Origin: Variovorax terrae
Lineage (GTDB): Bacteria > Pseudomonadota > Gammaproteobacteria > Burkholderiales > Burkholderiaceae_C
Length of the DNA stretch: 64,000 bases
Reading direction: 5' to 3'
NCBI RefSeq assembly: GCF_022809125.1
Contig: NZ_JALGBI010000001.1
Span: 1,736,001 to 1,800,000 of the forward strand
Positions 21,364 to 32,254 of the stretch are shown in pieces (positions within the stretch are counted from its first letter, which is position 1; the number at the start of each line of letters is the position of its first letter). The notes under the pieces are model-generated. The model saw only the letters and a list, made by a program, of their open reading frames with translations. It did no database searches and was not told the origin of the DNA. The translations under genes and the position numbers were made by a program.

Positions 21364-22459
21364 TGTGCTGACCGAGGTCCGCGGTGGCGTGGGCTTCATC
21401 ACCCTGAACCGTCCGAAGGCGCTCAATGCGCTGTCGCTGTCCATGATCCGCGCGCTCACCGCGGCCCTGCTGGCCTGGCGCGAAGATGCCGGCGTGGCGG
21501 CGGTGGCGGTGCGCGGCAGCAGCAAGGACCCCGCCGGCGGCTCCAACGGCCTTCCATTCGGCGCCTTCTGCGCCGGCGGCGACATCCGCTTCTTCCATCA
21601 GGCGGCGCTGGCGGGCAACCCGGAGCTCGAAGACTTCTTCACCGAGGAATACGCGCTCAACCACCTGATCCACACCTACCCCAAGCCCTATGTGGCGTTC
21701 ATGGACGGCATCGTGATGGGTGGCGGCATGGGTATCAGCCAGGGGGCGAGCCTGCGACTCGTGACTGAGCGCACCAGGATGGCGATGCCCGAAACCGGCA
21801 TCGGCCTGTTTCCCGACGTGGGCGGCGGCTACTTCCTGAGCCGCTGTCCGGGGCGCGTGGGCGAATACCTGGCGCTGACCGGGCAGGTGATTTCAGGCGC
21901 TGACGCGGTTGCCGTCGGGCTGGCCGATGGCCTGGTGGCATCGGCCGCGCTGCCCGCGCTGTGGGACAGCCTGGCCTCGGGCGGAATCGATTCCACAGCC
22001 GGCCTGAAAGCCCGGATCGCTTCAAAATTCATAGCAAACAATGACCAACCTGCCTGGACCTCCGGCCTGTTGGACGATGTTTTCTCGCGTGAGAGCGTGG
22101 CTGGCATCCTCGCCGCGCTGCAGGCCGACGGGTCGGACTGGGCGCGTGACACCGCGGCCCTGCTGCGCAAGCGCTCGCCGCTGATGCTGAACGTGGTGCT
22201 CGAGCAGATCCGCCGCGCGCGCGGCATGGCGCTGGCCGACGACCTGCGCATGGAGCGCGATCTCGTGCGCCACTGCTTTCACCTGCGCCCCGGGGTGGCG
22301 TCGGAGACGGTCGAGGGCGTCCGCGCGCTGGCCGTGGACAAGGACCACAGCCCGAAATGGAATCCCGCAAGCATCGAAGACGTGACGCCGGCGATGGTGG
22401 CGCCGTTCTTCGTCAGCCCGTGGCCGGCGCACGCGCATCCGCTGCGCAGCCTGGCCTGA
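21356..22459 (+). CDS. 3-hydroxyisobutyryl-CoA hydrolase (enoyl-CoA hydratase superfamily)
   Basis: This 367-residue crotonase-fold protein has GFITLNRPKALNALS, the oxyanion-hole segments FCAGGDIRFF and DGIVMGGGMGIS, and the catalytic Glu/Asp context MPETGIGLFPDVGGG. The extra C-terminal helical domain and length fit 3-hydroxyisobutyryl-CoA hydrolase of valine breakdown rather than a 260-residue enoyl-CoA hydratase. Residues about 214-227 coincide with a degenerate interspersed element (copy 4). It overlaps the upstream transporter gene by 8 bases; whether the two are functionally linked is unknown. Confidence 0.85.
   Translation: MHDVLTEVRGGVGFITLNRPKALNALSLSMIRALTAALLAWREDAGVAAVAVRGSSKDPAGGSNGLPFGAFCAGGDIRFFHQAALAGNPELEDFFTEEYALNHLIHTYPKPYVAFMDGIVMGGGMGISQGASLRLVTERTRMAMPETGIGLFPDVGGGYFLSRCPGRVGEYLALTGQVISGADAVAVGLADGLVASAALPALWDSLASGGIDSTAGLKARIASKFIANNDQPAWTSGLLDDVFSRESVAGILAALQADGSDWARDTAALLRKRSPLMLNVVLEQIRRARGMALADDLRMERDLVRHCFHLRPGVASETVEGVRALAVDKDHSPKWNPASIEDVTPAMVAPFFVSPWPAHAHPLRSLA
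21995..22035 (+). repeat. GCTAY-N7-RTAGC element, copy 4 (degenerate, inside hydrolase gene)
   Basis: The core GCTTCAAAATTCATAGC (22019-22035) keeps the 17-nt length and the right arm ATAGC; the left arm has decayed to GCTTC. GTCC at the expected place is absent. It is read IASKFIAN in frame. Confidence 0.5.
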
Positions 22460-22486
22460 ACCGCGCCAGGCCGGTTGGCGCCAGAC

Positions 22487-22873
22487 TCAGGGGCGCGCGA
22501 TCTTCCAGATGCCGTTGAAGCCGTCGCCCGTGCGGTCGCCCGGCTTGGCGTCCTTGGACCAGTAGTAGAGCGGCCAGCCCTGGTAGGCCCATTGCTTGCG
22601 GCCGTCGTCGCGCATCACGATGGTGTAGGCGCCGATCGGCTTGGCCGCCTCGGGCGCGGTCAGCGGCGGCCAGTTGGTGGCGCAGCCCCCGTTGCAGGCC
22701 GACTTGCCGCTGCCGGCGGCGTCGCGGTCGAAGGTGTAGAGCGTCATGCCGGTCGGCCCGATCAGCACGCCGTCGGCGGTCCGGGTCGGCATGTCGGGCG
22801 GCGCGGAGGACGACATGCTGCCGCATCCGGCGAGCAGCGCGGCGCACAGCAGTGAAACAGGGAGCAGTTTCAT
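22487..22873 (-). CDS. Small lipoprotein with COG4315-type repeats
   Basis: This 128-residue protein has a lipoprotein signal (MKLLPVSLLCAALLAGCGSM; lipobox LLAGC). The two-repeat secreted domain has GMTLYTFDRDAAGSGKSACN (20 residues), NGGCATNWPP and GWPLYYWSKDAKPGDRTGDG (20 residues). The Y-T-F-D and Y-Y-W-x-D-x-x-P-G-D motifs are typical of this uncharacterised predicted lipoprotein family. The start at 22873 is fixed by the signal peptide. It converges with the hydrolase gene. Confidence 0.85.
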   Translation of the reverse strand: MKLLPVSLLCAALLAGCGSMSSSAPPDMPTRTADGVLIGPTGMTLYTFDRDAAGSGKSACNGGCATNWPPLTAPEAAKPIGAYTIVMRDDGRKQWAYQGWPLYYWSKDAKPGDRTGDGFNGIWKIARP

Positions 22874-22988
22874 GGTGATCTCCGGTTGGGTTACACGAGG
22901 GCGTGGCTTCGGGGCGACCGCGTCCGGCCCCACAGTCTATGCCTGATTCGTGCCGCGCGGGAGCCCCGGCGGGCCGCTGCCGGCGAGG

Positions 22989-23462
22989 CTAGCGGTGCCG
23001 GTTTTTCATGGCGCGCTCGACTTCGCGCTTGCCTTCGCGGTCCTTGATGGTGTCGCGCTTGTCGTGCTCGGCCTTGCCCTTGGCCAGCGCGATCTCGCAT
23101 TTGACCTTGCCAGCCTTCCAGTGCAGGTTCAGCGGCACCAGCGTGTAGCCCTTTTGCTCGACCTTGCCGATCAGCCGGCGGATTTCTTCCTTGTGCAGCA
23201 GCAGCTTCTTGGTGCGCACCGCGTCCGGGTTGACGTGGGTGGAGGCGGTCTTGAGCGGGTTGATCTGGCAGCCGATCACGAACAGCTCGCCGTTGCGGAT
23301 CACCACGTAGCCGTCGGTGAGCTGGACCTTGCCCTCGCGCAGCGCCTTGACTTCCCAGCCCTCGAGCACCATGCCGGCCTCGAAGCGCTCTTCGAAGAAA
23401 TAATTGAACGCGGCCTTTTTGTTGTCGGCAATGCGGGAGGAAGTGTCTGGTTTTTTGGCCAT
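22989..23462 (-). CDS. smpB: SsrA-binding protein SmpB
   Basis: This 157-residue partner of tmRNA rescues stalled ribosomes. It begins [20 protein letters not shown] and has [17 protein letters not shown] and [11 protein letters not shown]. The basic C-terminal tail ([20 protein letters not shown], 20 residues) enters the ribosome. The start at 23462 fits the family; an extension adds seven residues. It is divergent from ratA by 81 bases, the arrangement seen in many proteobacteria. Confidence 0.97.
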   Translation of the reverse strand: MAKKPDTSSRIADNKKAAFNYFFEERFEAGMVLEGWEVKALREGKVQLTDGYVVIRNGELFVIGCQINPLKTASTHVNPDAVRTKKLLLHKEEIRRLIGKVEQKGYTLVPLNLHWKAGKVKCEIALAKGKAEHDKRDTIKDREGKREVERAMKNRHR

Positions 23463-23543
23463 GGATATGAAGTGGGGCTGCATGGCCTCAATACAATTGC
23501 GCCCGCAGCGCCAATTTTACGCTGCAGCCTGTTGCCCGCCTGA

Positions 23544-23984
23544 ATGAAAACCGTCCACAAGTCCGTCCTGATCTGGTACAGCGCCGAAGAAATGTTCGCC
23601 CTGGTGACCGACGTGGCCCACTACCCCGAATTCCTGCCCTGGTGCGACCACGCCAAGGTGGTGTCCACGGACGAGGAGGGCATGACCGCCGAAGTCGGCA
23701 TTTCCTTTGGCGGCATCCGCCAGACCTTCACCACGCGCAATGAGCATGTGGTGGGCCGCGAGGTGGGCATGAAGCTGGTCAGCGGGCCGTTCTCCAAGCT
23801 TGACGGCCAGTGGCGCTTCATTCCGCTGGGCGATGCGAGCCAGCGCGCCTGCCGGGTGGAATTGCAGCTTCACTACGGGTTCGACAACGCCGCGCTGGCC
23901 GCCCTGGTGGGGCCGGTGTTCGACAAGATCGCGGGCAGCCTGGTGGACGCCTTCGTCAAGCGGGCCGGCCAGGTCTACGGCTGA
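23544..23984 (+). CDS. ratA: RatA-type START-domain protein
   Basis: This 146-residue coenzyme Q-binding/START-like protein begins MKTVHKSVLIWYSAEEMFAL and contains YPEFLPWCDHAKV and FDKIAGSLVDAFVKRA. In E. coli the family was described as a 70S-assembly-inhibiting toxin; homologues resemble Coq10. It is followed 4 bases later by ratB. Confidence 0.92.
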   Translation: MKTVHKSVLIWYSAEEMFALVTDVAHYPEFLPWCDHAKVVSTDEEGMTAEVGISFGGIRQTFTTRNEHVVGREVGMKLVSGPFSKLDGQWRFIPLGDASQRACRVELQLHYGFDNAALAALVGPVFDKIAGSLVDAFVKRAGQVYG

Positions 23985-23988
23985 CGCC

Positions 23989-24324
23989 ATGGACCTGCAC
24001 GTGACGGTGGCGTACTCGCCCGGGCCGCGCGAAGTCTGGGAAAAGAGCCTGGTGCTCGCCGAGGGCTCCACGGTTTCGCAGGCGCTGCAGGCCAGCGGCC
24101 TGCAGCAGGCTTTTCCAGCGCTGGATTTGAGTTTGGCCGTGGTTGGTGTCTGGGGCCGCAAGGCCGCGCCGGGCCAGGTGCTGCGCGAGCGCGATCGCGT
24201 GGAAATCTACCGCCCGCTCCAGGTGGACCCGAAGGTGGCGCGCCGCGAGCGCTTCCAGAAGCAGGGGGCGCGGGCGGCCGGCCTGTTCGCCAAGAAGCGG
24301 CCGGGCGCCAAGGCCGGCTACTGA
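23989..24324 (+). CDS. ratB: RnfH/RatB family ubiquitin-like protein
   Basis: This 111-residue protein begins MDLHVTVAYSPGPREVWEK. It has a beta-grasp fold pattern with GVWGRKAAPGQVLRERDRVE (20 residues) and IYRPLQVDPK. The RatA-RatB neighbourhood beside smpB is conserved, but the biochemical role is unclear. The C-terminal tail (KKRPGAKAGY) is basic. Confidence 0.9.
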   Translation: MDLHVTVAYSPGPREVWEKSLVLAEGSTVSQALQASGLQQAFPALDLSLAVVGVWGRKAAPGQVLRERDRVEIYRPLQVDPKVARRERFQKQGARAAGLFAKKRPGAKAGY

Positions 24325-24334
24325 GCCCGGCGGC

Positions 24335-24832
24335 CTATTTGCAGTCGCTGTCGATGATGCCCTGAACCCGGCTGCTTTCGGCGGCGCGGGCTTCGTCGCT
24401 CATGAACTCGCGCTCGCCCTGAGTGTTGAACTGCTGGATGCGTGCCCCCGACTTGAGCGCCTCCATGTTGCGGCGCGCCCGCACGCAGTTCTCGGACTGG
24501 GCCTTCGCCAGCTTCTCGTCGTCGGCCTTGCGCTTGGCGGCTTCGTCGTCGTCGGCTTTCTTCTTCTTGGCCTCGAGCCCGGCGTCCTTGCCCGACAGCT
24601 TCGGGACGCCGGCCGCGGGGGCGGATGCGGCCGGTGCTGCCGCCGCCGTTTCCGCCGGCAGGCTGCGCTTGCCGCCAGGCTGCTTGAGCACGTTCTTTTC
24701 CGGGATGTCGGAGGGAGGTGACCGGTCGCTGTACACCTTGCGGCCATCCTTGTCGATCCATTGCCATTGGGCCGACGCCATCATCGACACGGCGCAGAGG
24801 GCGCCAAACAGAAAAACTCGAAGCGGATTCAT
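24335..24832 (-). CDS. DUF4124-domain exported protein
   Basis: This 165-residue protein has a cleavable signal peptide ([20 protein letters not shown], 20 residues) and a DUF4124 domain ([20 protein letters not shown], 20 residues). An Ala/Pro-rich linker, a Lys/Asp/Ala-rich coiled segment (about 80-115) and a C-terminal region with two Cys ([17 protein letters not shown]) follow. Function is unknown; the family is common in beta- and gammaproteobacterial envelopes. It is divergent from guaB. Confidence 0.85.
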   Translation of the reverse strand: MNPLRVFLFGALCAVSMMASAQWQWIDKDGRKVYSDRSPPSDIPEKNVLKQPGGKRSLPAETAAAAPAASAPAAGVPKLSGKDAGLEAKKKKADDDEAAKRKADDEKLAKAQSENCVRARRNMEALKSGARIQQFNTQGEREFMSDEARAAESSRVQGIIDSDCK

Positions 24833-24970
24833 GCCGGGCAGTTTAGCGCCGCAGGCTGCGCGTGGCGACCTTGTTACATCGATCCGGCGGCTTTTGCGGC
24901 CTGGTTTGTGGTTTTGGCGCCGCCGCCGGGACCGGCCCCACGGGTACAATCCGTTTTTTGGAGCTTTCAC

Positions 24971-26440
24971 ATGCGCCTTCTCGGAAAAGCGCTCACCTTC
25001 GACGATGTGTTGTTGGTGCCGGCGTTCTCCCAAGTCCTGCCCAAGGACACCTCTCTCGCGACCCGCTTCTCCCGCAACATCAACCTGAACCTTCCGCTCG
25101 TGTCGGCCGCCATGGACACGGTCACGGAAGCGCGCCTGGCGATCGCCATCGCGCAGGAAGGCGGCATGGGCATCGTGCACAAGAACCTCACCGCGCAGCA
25201 GCAGGCGGCTGAAGTGGCCCGCGTCAAGCGCTACGAAAGCGGCGTGCTGCGCGACCCCGTGGTGATCACGCCCACGCACACGGTGCGCCAGGTCATGGAC
25301 CTGTCGGAACAGCTCGGCGTGAGCGGCTTTCCGGTCTGCGACGGCGGCAAGGTGGTGGGCATCGTGACCGGGCGCGACCTGCGCTTCGAGACGCGCTACG
25401 ACGTGCCGGTGAGCCAGATCATGACGCCGCGCGACAAGCTCATCACGGTGAAGGACGGCACCACGCCGGCCGAAGCCAAGGCGCTGCTCAACAAGTACAA
25501 GCTCGAACGCCTGCTGGTGGTCAACGAGGCCTTCGAGCTCAAGGGCCTGATCACGGTCAAGGACATCACCAAGCAGACCAGCTTTCCGAACGCCGCGCGC
25601 GATGCGTCCGGCCGCCTGCGCGTGGGCGCGGCGGTGGGCGTGGGCGAGGGCACCGAGGAGCGCGTCGAGGCGCTGGTCAAGGCCGGGGTGGACGCGATCG
25701 TGGTCGACACGGCGCACGGCCACAGCAAGGGCGTGATCGAGCGCGTGCGCTGGGTCAAGCAGAACTACCCGCAGGTGGACGTGATCGGCGGCAACATCGC
25801 CACCGGCGCGGCCGCGCTGGCGCTGGCCGAGGTGGGCGCCGATGCGGTCAAGGTCGGCATCGGCCCCGGCTCCATCTGCACCACGCGCATCGTGGCCGGC
25901 GTGGGCGTGCCGCAGATCATGGCCATCGACAACGTGGCCACGGCGCTCAGGGGCTCGGGCGTGCCGCTGATCGCCGACGGCGGCATCCGCTACTCGGGCG
26001 ACATCGCCAAGGCCATTGCCGCGGGCGCCAGCACCGTGATGATGGGCGGCATGTTCGCCGGCACCGAGGAAGCGCCGGGCGAGGTCATCCTGTACCAGGG
26101 CCGCAGCTACAAGAGCTACCGCGGCATGGGCAGCATCGGCGCCATGCAGCAGGGCAGCGCCGACCGCTATTTCCAGGAAGCCACCACGGGCAACCCGAAC
26201 GCCGACAAGCTGGTGCCCGAGGGCATCGAAGGCCGCGTGCCCTACAAGGGCTCGATGGTCTCCATCGTGTTCCAGATGGCCGGCGGCGTGCGCGCCAGCA
26301 TGGGCTACTGCGGCTGCGCCACCATCGAGGAGATGAAGGACAAGGCCGAGTTCGTGGAGATCACCGCCGCCGGCATCCGCGAGAGCCACGTGCACGACGT
26401 GCAGATCACCAAGGAAGCGCCGAACTACCGGGCCGATTGA
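24971..26440 (+). CDS. guaB: IMP dehydrogenase
   Basis: This 489-residue enzyme oxidises IMP to XMP, the first committed step of GMP synthesis. The catalytic loop [11 protein letters not shown] places the nucleophile at Cys303. Two CBS domains (about 95-205) interrupt the TIM barrel, and the flap carries [17 protein letters not shown] 24971 begins [20 protein letters not shown]; a longer frame upstream lacks homology. A TACAAT -10-like hexamer lies at 24945-24950 without a clear -35. It ends at a terminator. Confidence 0.98.
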   Translation: MRLLGKALTFDDVLLVPAFSQVLPKDTSLATRFSRNINLNLPLVSAAMDTVTEARLAIAIAQEGGMGIVHKNLTAQQQAAEVARVKRYESGVLRDPVVITPTHTVRQVMDLSEQLGVSGFPVCDGGKVVGIVTGRDLRFETRYDVPVSQIMTPRDKLITVKDGTTPAEAKALLNKYKLERLLVVNEAFELKGLITVKDITKQTSFPNAARDASGRLRVGAAVGVGEGTEERVEALVKAGVDAIVVDTAHGHSKGVIERVRWVKQNYPQVDVIGGNIATGAAALALAEVGADAVKVGIGPGSICTTRIVAGVGVPQIMAIDNVATALRGSGVPLIADGGIRYSGDIAKAIAAGASTVMMGGMFAGTEEAPGEVILYQGRSYKSYRGMGSIGAMQQGSADRYFQEATTGNPNADKLVPEGIEGRVPYKGSMVSIVFQMAGGVRASMGYCGCATIEEMKDKAEFVEITAAGIRESHVHDVQITKEAPNYRAD

Positions 26441-26459
26441 GCAAAACCCTCTTCAACTA

Positions 26460-26488
26460 GAAAAAGGCCAGAAATTCTGGCCTTTTTC
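26460..26488 (+). terminator. Intrinsic terminator after guaB
   Basis: AAAAAGGCCAGAA pairs with TTCTGGCCTTTTT around a single-base to 3-base loop, followed by T. It is symmetric, so it may stop transcription in both directions. It separates guaB from the toxin-antitoxin pair. Confidence 0.9.
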
Positions 26489-26538
26489 TTGATCTGGTTT
26501 AAAATATAGCCATAAATCAATCCTGAAAAGCCCAGATT

Positions 26539-26814
26539 TTGCAAACCGTTCCCATCAACGAAGCCAAAACCCGGCTGTCCGCCCTGATCCATGCGGTGGA
26601 GCAGGGTGAGGAAGTGGTGCTCACGCGCCATGGCAAGAAGGTCATCCGGCTGGTCGCGGCGACGGACGACGAGCCGACCGAGGCCGAGCGCGACAAGCTC
26701 GCGGCCCAGGCCCTGGAAGACCTGCGCGCCTTTCGTTCGCTGTGGAGCCCGGCACCGACAGGCGATGGGAAGAGCACATGGCAGCAACTGCGTGATGAAG
26801 GCCGGAAATATTGA
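26539..26814 (+). CDS. Type II antitoxin, Phd/YefM-like
   Basis: This 91-residue protein begins (from a TTG start at 26539) MQTVPINEAKTRLSALIHAV. It contains VVLTRHGKKVIRLVA, the Phd/YefM N-terminal DNA-binding pattern, followed by an acidic C-terminal tail for toxin binding. The 50 bases upstream are strikingly AT-rich (26489-26538) and probably hold the promoter and operator. It overlaps the toxin gene by 4 bases (TTGA), the typical coupling of such pairs. Confidence 0.88.
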   Translation: MQTVPINEAKTRLSALIHAVEQGEEVVLTRHGKKVIRLVAATDDEPTEAERDKLAAQALEDLRAFRSLWSPAPTGDGKSTWQQLRDEGRKY

Positions 26815-27233
26815 AGCCCATCGTTCTTGACGCGTCGGCCGCCGCCGCCTGGTGCATTCCGGACGAGCAGCACGACACGGCCGATTTCCACTATGCCCAG
26901 GCCCGCAGCCGCGACGGCATCTACCATGCGCCCACCCTCTGGCTGTGGGACGTGGGCAATGTGATGGCCATGGCCTATCGCCGCAACCGCCTGCCGCGCG
27001 CCCACTACGAGCGGGGCCTGGAAATCATCTCCATGGCCATGGTCGAGATCGACATGCCCCCCAACCTGCATCGGCGCAGCCAGGTTCTGCGCCTGGCCGA
27101 GGCCCATGCGCTAACCTACTACGACGCCTCCTACCTGGAACTGGTCGTCCGCCTCAACGGCACGCTGCTGTCGCGCGACAGGGCGCTCGCGGCGGCCGCA
27201 CAAGCCTGCAGCATTTCCTGTATCTACTTCTGA
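26811..27233 (+). CDS. PIN-domain toxin, VapC-like
   Basis: This 140-residue protein begins [20 protein letters not shown] from a TTG start overlapping the antitoxin stop. Asp7 is the first PIN acidic residue, and the later [12 protein letters not shown] segment carries another conserved Asp. Such proteins are Mg-dependent RNases that cut tRNA or rRNA. It lies 7 bases before guaA, so read-through from this operon could contribute to guaA expression. Confidence 0.88.
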   Translation: MKPIVLDASAAAAWCIPDEQHDTADFHYAQARSRDGIYHAPTLWLWDVGNVMAMAYRRNRLPRAHYERGLEIISMAMVEIDMPPNLHRRSQVLRLAEAHALTYYDASYLELVVRLNGTLLSRDRALAAAAQACSISCIYF

Positions 27234-27240
27234 GCCCACC

Positions 27241-28860
27241 ATGCAACACCAGAAAATCCTCATCCTCGACTTTGGCTCCCAGGTCACGCAGCTGATCGCG
27301 CGCCGCGTGCGCGAAGCCCATGTGTTCTGCGAAGTCCAACCCTGCGACGTCAGCGACGACTGGGTGCGCGATTACGCCAAGGACGGCCTGCTCAAGGGCG
27401 TGATCCTGTCGGGCAGCCACGCCAGTGTGTATGAAGACACCACCGACAAGGCGCCGCAGGCCGTGTTCGAGCTCGGCGTGCCGGTGCTGGGCATCTGCTA
27501 CGGCATGCAGACCATGGCCTGGCAACTGGGCGGCAAGGTCGAGGGCGGGCACAAGCGAGAGTTCGGCCATGCGGATGTGCGGGCCCGCGGCCACACCAGG
27601 CTGTTCGACGGCATCCAGGACTACGCCACGCCCGAAGGCCACGGCATGCTCACCGTGTGGATGAGCCATGGCGACAAGGTGACCGAGCTGCCGCCCGGCT
27701 TCAAGCTCATGGCCAGCACCGAGAGCTGCCCGATCGCGGGCATGGCCGATGAGGCGCGCGGCTTCTACGCTGTGCAGTTCCACCCGGAGGTGACGCACAC
27801 CCGGCAGGGCAAGGCGATCCTTGAGCGCTTCGTGCTCGGCATCTGCCAGGCGCGGCCCGACTGGATCATGGGGGACTACATCAGCGAAGCCGTGGACAGG
27901 ATCCGCGCGCAGGTGGGCGACGAGGAGGTGATCCTCGGCCTGTCGGGCGGGGTCGATTCGAGCGTGGCGGCCGCGCTGATCCACCGCGCCATCGGCGACC
28001 AACTGACCTGCGTGTTCGTCGACCACGGCCTGCTGCGCCTGAACGAAGGCGACATGGTCATGGAGATGTTCGAAGGCAAGCTGCATGCGAAGGTGATCCG
28101 CGTGGACGCCAGCGAGCTGTTTCTCGGCAAGCTCGCCGGCGTGAGCGACCCCGAAGCCAAGCGCAAGATCATCGGCGGCGAATTCGTCACCGTGTTCAAG
28201 CAGGAAGCCGCGAAGCTCAAGGCCAGCGGTGCCGGTCACAAGGGTGCGACCTTCCTCGCGCAAGGCACGATCTACCCCGACGTCATCGAATCGGGCGGTG
28301 CCAAGAGCAAGAAGGCCGTCACCATCAAGAGCCACCACAACGTGGGCGGCCTGCCCGAGCAACTGGGCCTCAAGCTGCTGGAGCCGCTGCGTGACCTGTT
28401 CAAGGACGAGGTGCGCGAACTCGGCGTGGCGCTGGGCCTTCCGCCCGAGATGGTGTACCGCCACCCGTTCCCCGGCCCGGGCCTGGGCGTGCGCATCCTG
28501 GGCGAGGTGAAGAAGGACTACGCCGACCTGCTGCGCCGTGCCGATGCGATCTTCATTGAGGAACTGCGCAACTTCAAGGACGAGGCCACGGGCAAGAGCT
28601 GGTACGACCTCACGAGCCAGGCCTTCACCGTGTTCCTGCCCGTGAAGAGCGTGGGCGTGATGGGCGACGGCCGCACCTACGACTACGTGGTGGCGCTGCG
28701 CGCCGTGCAGACCAGCGACTTCATGACGGCCGACTGGGCCGAGCTGCCCTATGCACTGCTCAAGAAGGTGTCGGGCCGCATCATCAACGAAGTGCGCGGC
28801 ATCAACCGCGTGACCTATGACGTGAGCAGCAAGCCGCCGGCGACCATCGAGTGGGAATGA
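27241..28860 (+). CDS. guaA: GMP synthase (glutamine-hydrolysing)
   Basis: This 539-residue enzyme converts XMP to GMP. The N-terminal class I amidotransferase domain has the nucleophile Cys86 ([15 protein letters not shown]) and the His/Glu pair near VQFHPEV. The ATP pyrophosphatase domain (from about 210) has the P-loop [13 protein letters not shown]. The C-terminal dimerisation domain ends [17 protein letters not shown]. It is normally next to guaB in this group; here a toxin-antitoxin pair sits between them. Confidence 0.98.
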   Translation: MQHQKILILDFGSQVTQLIARRVREAHVFCEVQPCDVSDDWVRDYAKDGLLKGVILSGSHASVYEDTTDKAPQAVFELGVPVLGICYGMQTMAWQLGGKVEGGHKREFGHADVRARGHTRLFDGIQDYATPEGHGMLTVWMSHGDKVTELPPGFKLMASTESCPIAGMADEARGFYAVQFHPEVTHTRQGKAILERFVLGICQARPDWIMGDYISEAVDRIRAQVGDEEVILGLSGGVDSSVAAALIHRAIGDQLTCVFVDHGLLRLNEGDMVMEMFEGKLHAKVIRVDASELFLGKLAGVSDPEAKRKIIGGEFVTVFKQEAAKLKASGAGHKGATFLAQGTIYPDVIESGGAKSKKAVTIKSHHNVGGLPEQLGLKLLEPLRDLFKDEVRELGVALGLPPEMVYRHPFPGPGLGVRILGEVKKDYADLLRRADAIFIEELRNFKDEATGKSWYDLTSQAFTVFLPVKSVGVMGDGRTYDYVVALRAVQTSDFMTADWAELPYALLKKVSGRIINEVRGINRVTYDVSSKPPATIEWE

Positions 28861-28921
28861 GCGCCCGCCGCAGCGCCCGCAAGGCCTGACAAAGCCCCTT
28901 CAGGCCGGGCACAATGTGCCC

Positions 28922-29557
28922 ATGTACCAGCCCCCGCACTTCAAGACCACCGACAGCGCCACGGCCGCACGGCTGATGCGCGAATACCCGTTCGCCAGCC
29001 TCATCAGCAACGACGACGACGGCCTGCCCTACGTTACGCACCTGCCGCTGCACCTCGAAGAGCGCGCTTCGGCTGATTCAGGGCAGGTGGAGTTTGTCCT
29101 GCTGGGCCACTGCGCCAAGCCCAACGCGCATTGGCGCTACCTGCAGGCGCGGCCCCGCGCCGTGGTGACGTTTCTCGGCCCCCATGCCTACCTGTCGCCC
29201 AGGGTCTATCCCGATCTGGCTCGGGTGCCGAGCTGGAACTACCTGGCCGTGCACTGCACGGTGCAGGCGACCCTAATCGAAGACCCGCTGGCCAAGGATC
29301 GGCTGCTCAAGACGCTGATCGGCGACCACGAGCCCGCGTATGCCGAGCAGTGGCGCGGGCTGGGCGAAGAGTTCGCGCACAAGATGCTGGCGGGCATCAT
29401 GGGCTTCGAGCTCAAGGTGACCGACTGGCAGTGCAAGCTCAAGCTCAACCAGCACCGGCCCGAGTCGCGCGACGCGATGAAGGCGATGTATGCCGAGGGC
29501 AACGAGAACGAGCGCGCGCTGGCGGACTGGATGGACCAACTCAAGCCCCGAGGCTGA
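28922..29557 (+). CDS. FMN-binding PaiB-family protein
   Basis: This 211-residue protein begins MYQPPHFKTTDSATAARLMR. It has YPFASLISNDDDGLPYVTHL (20 residues), HCAKPNAHWRYL, the YLSPRVYPD and VPSWNYLAVH motifs, and a late KLKLNQHRPESRDAM segment. This is the FMN-binding split-barrel family named after Bacillus PaiB, a negative regulator of sporulation and protease genes. Its role in proteobacteria is not established. ATG 28922 is preferred over a GTG two codons upstream. The next small gene begins two bases after its stop. Confidence 0.88.
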   Translation: MYQPPHFKTTDSATAARLMREYPFASLISNDDDGLPYVTHLPLHLEERASADSGQVEFVLLGHCAKPNAHWRYLQARPRAVVTFLGPHAYLSPRVYPDLARVPSWNYLAVHCTVQATLIEDPLAKDRLLKTLIGDHEPAYAEQWRGLGEEFAHKMLAGIMGFELKVTDWQCKLKLNQHRPESRDAMKAMYAEGNENERALADWMDQLKPRG

Positions 29558-29558
29558 C

Positions 29559-29789
29559 ATGCGCGTGATCTTCGGCGTATTGAGCCTGCTGATCGCGGTG
29601 GCGGTGATCGGCGTGCTGGCCAAGAAGCAACTGGCGGCGGTTGCCACCCCGGTGGCCGTGCCCGGCGCGGTGGCGCCTGCGGCGCCAGGCGCCACGCCGC
29701 GCCAGCAGAGCGAACAGATGCAGCAGCAGGTCCGGCAGACGGTCGAGGGCCTGATGCAGCAGGCGCGCCCCATGCCCGACGACAAATGA
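29559..29789 (+). CDS. Small single-pass membrane protein
   Basis: This 76-residue protein begins MRVIFGVLSLLIAVAVIGVL, one hydrophobic helix, followed by an Ala/Pro/Val-rich linker and a Gln-rich amphipathic tail (QQSEQMQQQVRQTVEGLMQQ, 20 residues). No known domain. It follows the PaiB-like gene with a one-base gap, so it is probably co-translated. Codon use matches its neighbours, which supports coding. Confidence 0.7.
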   Translation: MRVIFGVLSLLIAVAVIGVLAKKQLAAVATPVAVPGAVAPAAPGATPRQQSEQMQQQVRQTVEGLMQQARPMPDDK

Positions 29790-29807
29790 GAACGAAATCG
29801 GCCCAAG

Positions 29808-31223
<1,416 letters not shown>

Positions 31224-31236
31224 CATACTGGCGTCC

Positions 31237-32223
31237 GTGAAAAAACATATCTACATCTACTCGCCTTCGAGCGCCGTGCGCGACAAGGCTTCGTTCAAGC
31301 GCGGCGTGGCGCGCCTCAAGGCCCAGGGCCACGAGGTGGAAATCGACGAGGCGGCACTGGCCAGCCACCTGCGTTTTGCCGGCGACGACGAGACGCGGCT
31401 GGCCGCCATCCACCGTGCCGCCGCCAGCGGCGCCGACGTGGCATTGATCTCGCGCGGCGGCTACGGCCTCACGCGCATCCTGCCGGGCATCCGCTACAAG
31501 GCCGTGGCCAAGGCGATTGCCAAGGGCACGCAGTTCGTCGGCGTGAGCGACTTCACCGCGTTCCAGAATGCGCTGCTGGCGCAGACCGGCGCGGTGAGCT
31601 GGGCCGGCCCGGCGCTGGGCGCCGATTTCGGCACCGAGGACGAGCCCGACGAGATCATGCTGGCCTGCTTCGACGACCTGCTCTACGGCCAGGGCGAGGG
31701 CGCGGGCTGGCGGCTGGGCCGCGAGCCGGCCGCGAAGCAGGCGCCTGACACCGCGCCGCCGCAGGGCCGGGCCAAGCGGGCGGGCGGGGCGCCAGGCGTT
31801 CCGGCGGCGCTGGAAGTGCGCGATGCCGTGCTCTGGGGCGGCAACCTCGCGGTGCTGGCCTCGCTCGTGGGCACGCCCTGGCTGCCGGCCATCAAGGGCG
31901 GCATCCTGTTCCTGGAGGATGTGAACGAGCATCCCTACCGCATCGAGCGGCTGCTCACGCAGCTGCTGCACGCCGGCGTGCTGGCGCAGCAGAAGGCCAT
32001 CGTGTTCGGCCAGTTCAACGGCTACAAGCTCTCGGCGCACGACAAGGGCTTCAAGCTGCAGTCGGTGATCGACTGGCTGCGCGGCCAGTTGAAGAAGGTG
32101 CCGGTGCTGACCAACCTGCCGTTCGGCCACGTCGCCACCAAGGTGCTGCTGCCGGTGGGGGCGCCGGTAGCGCTGTCGGTCGAGGAGCGCGATGCGTTCT
32201 TGCTGTGGGGACACCACCACTGA
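31237..32223 (+). CDS. ldcA: Murein tetrapeptide LD-carboxypeptidase (S66 family)
   Basis: This 328-residue cytoplasmic enzyme removes the terminal D-Ala from recycled muropeptides. The S66 triad is visible: Ser104 in VGVSDFT, Glu227 in FLEDVNEHPY and His298 in FGHVATK. The start is GTG 31237, because homology begins KKHIYIYSPSSAV; the longer frame overlaps tadA. Residues about 162-190 form a Gly/Ala/Pro/Lys-rich insertion between the two domains, longer than in E. coli LdcA (304 residues). It lies 13 bases after the tadA fusion. Confidence 0.93.
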   Translation: MKKHIYIYSPSSAVRDKASFKRGVARLKAQGHEVEIDEAALASHLRFAGDDETRLAAIHRAAASGADVALISRGGYGLTRILPGIRYKAVAKAIAKGTQFVGVSDFTAFQNALLAQTGAVSWAGPALGADFGTEDEPDEIMLACFDDLLYGQGEGAGWRLGREPAAKQAPDTAPPQGRAKRAGGAPGVPAALEVRDAVLWGGNLAVLASLVGTPWLPAIKGGILFLEDVNEHPYRIERLLTQLLHAGVLAQQKAIVFGQFNGYKLSAHDKGFKLQSVIDWLRGQLKKVPVLTNLPFGHVATKVLLPVGAPVALSVEERDAFLLWGHHH

Positions 32224-32254
32224 GCGGCGCGGGCGGGGGGGGCGCCCGCCGGGT

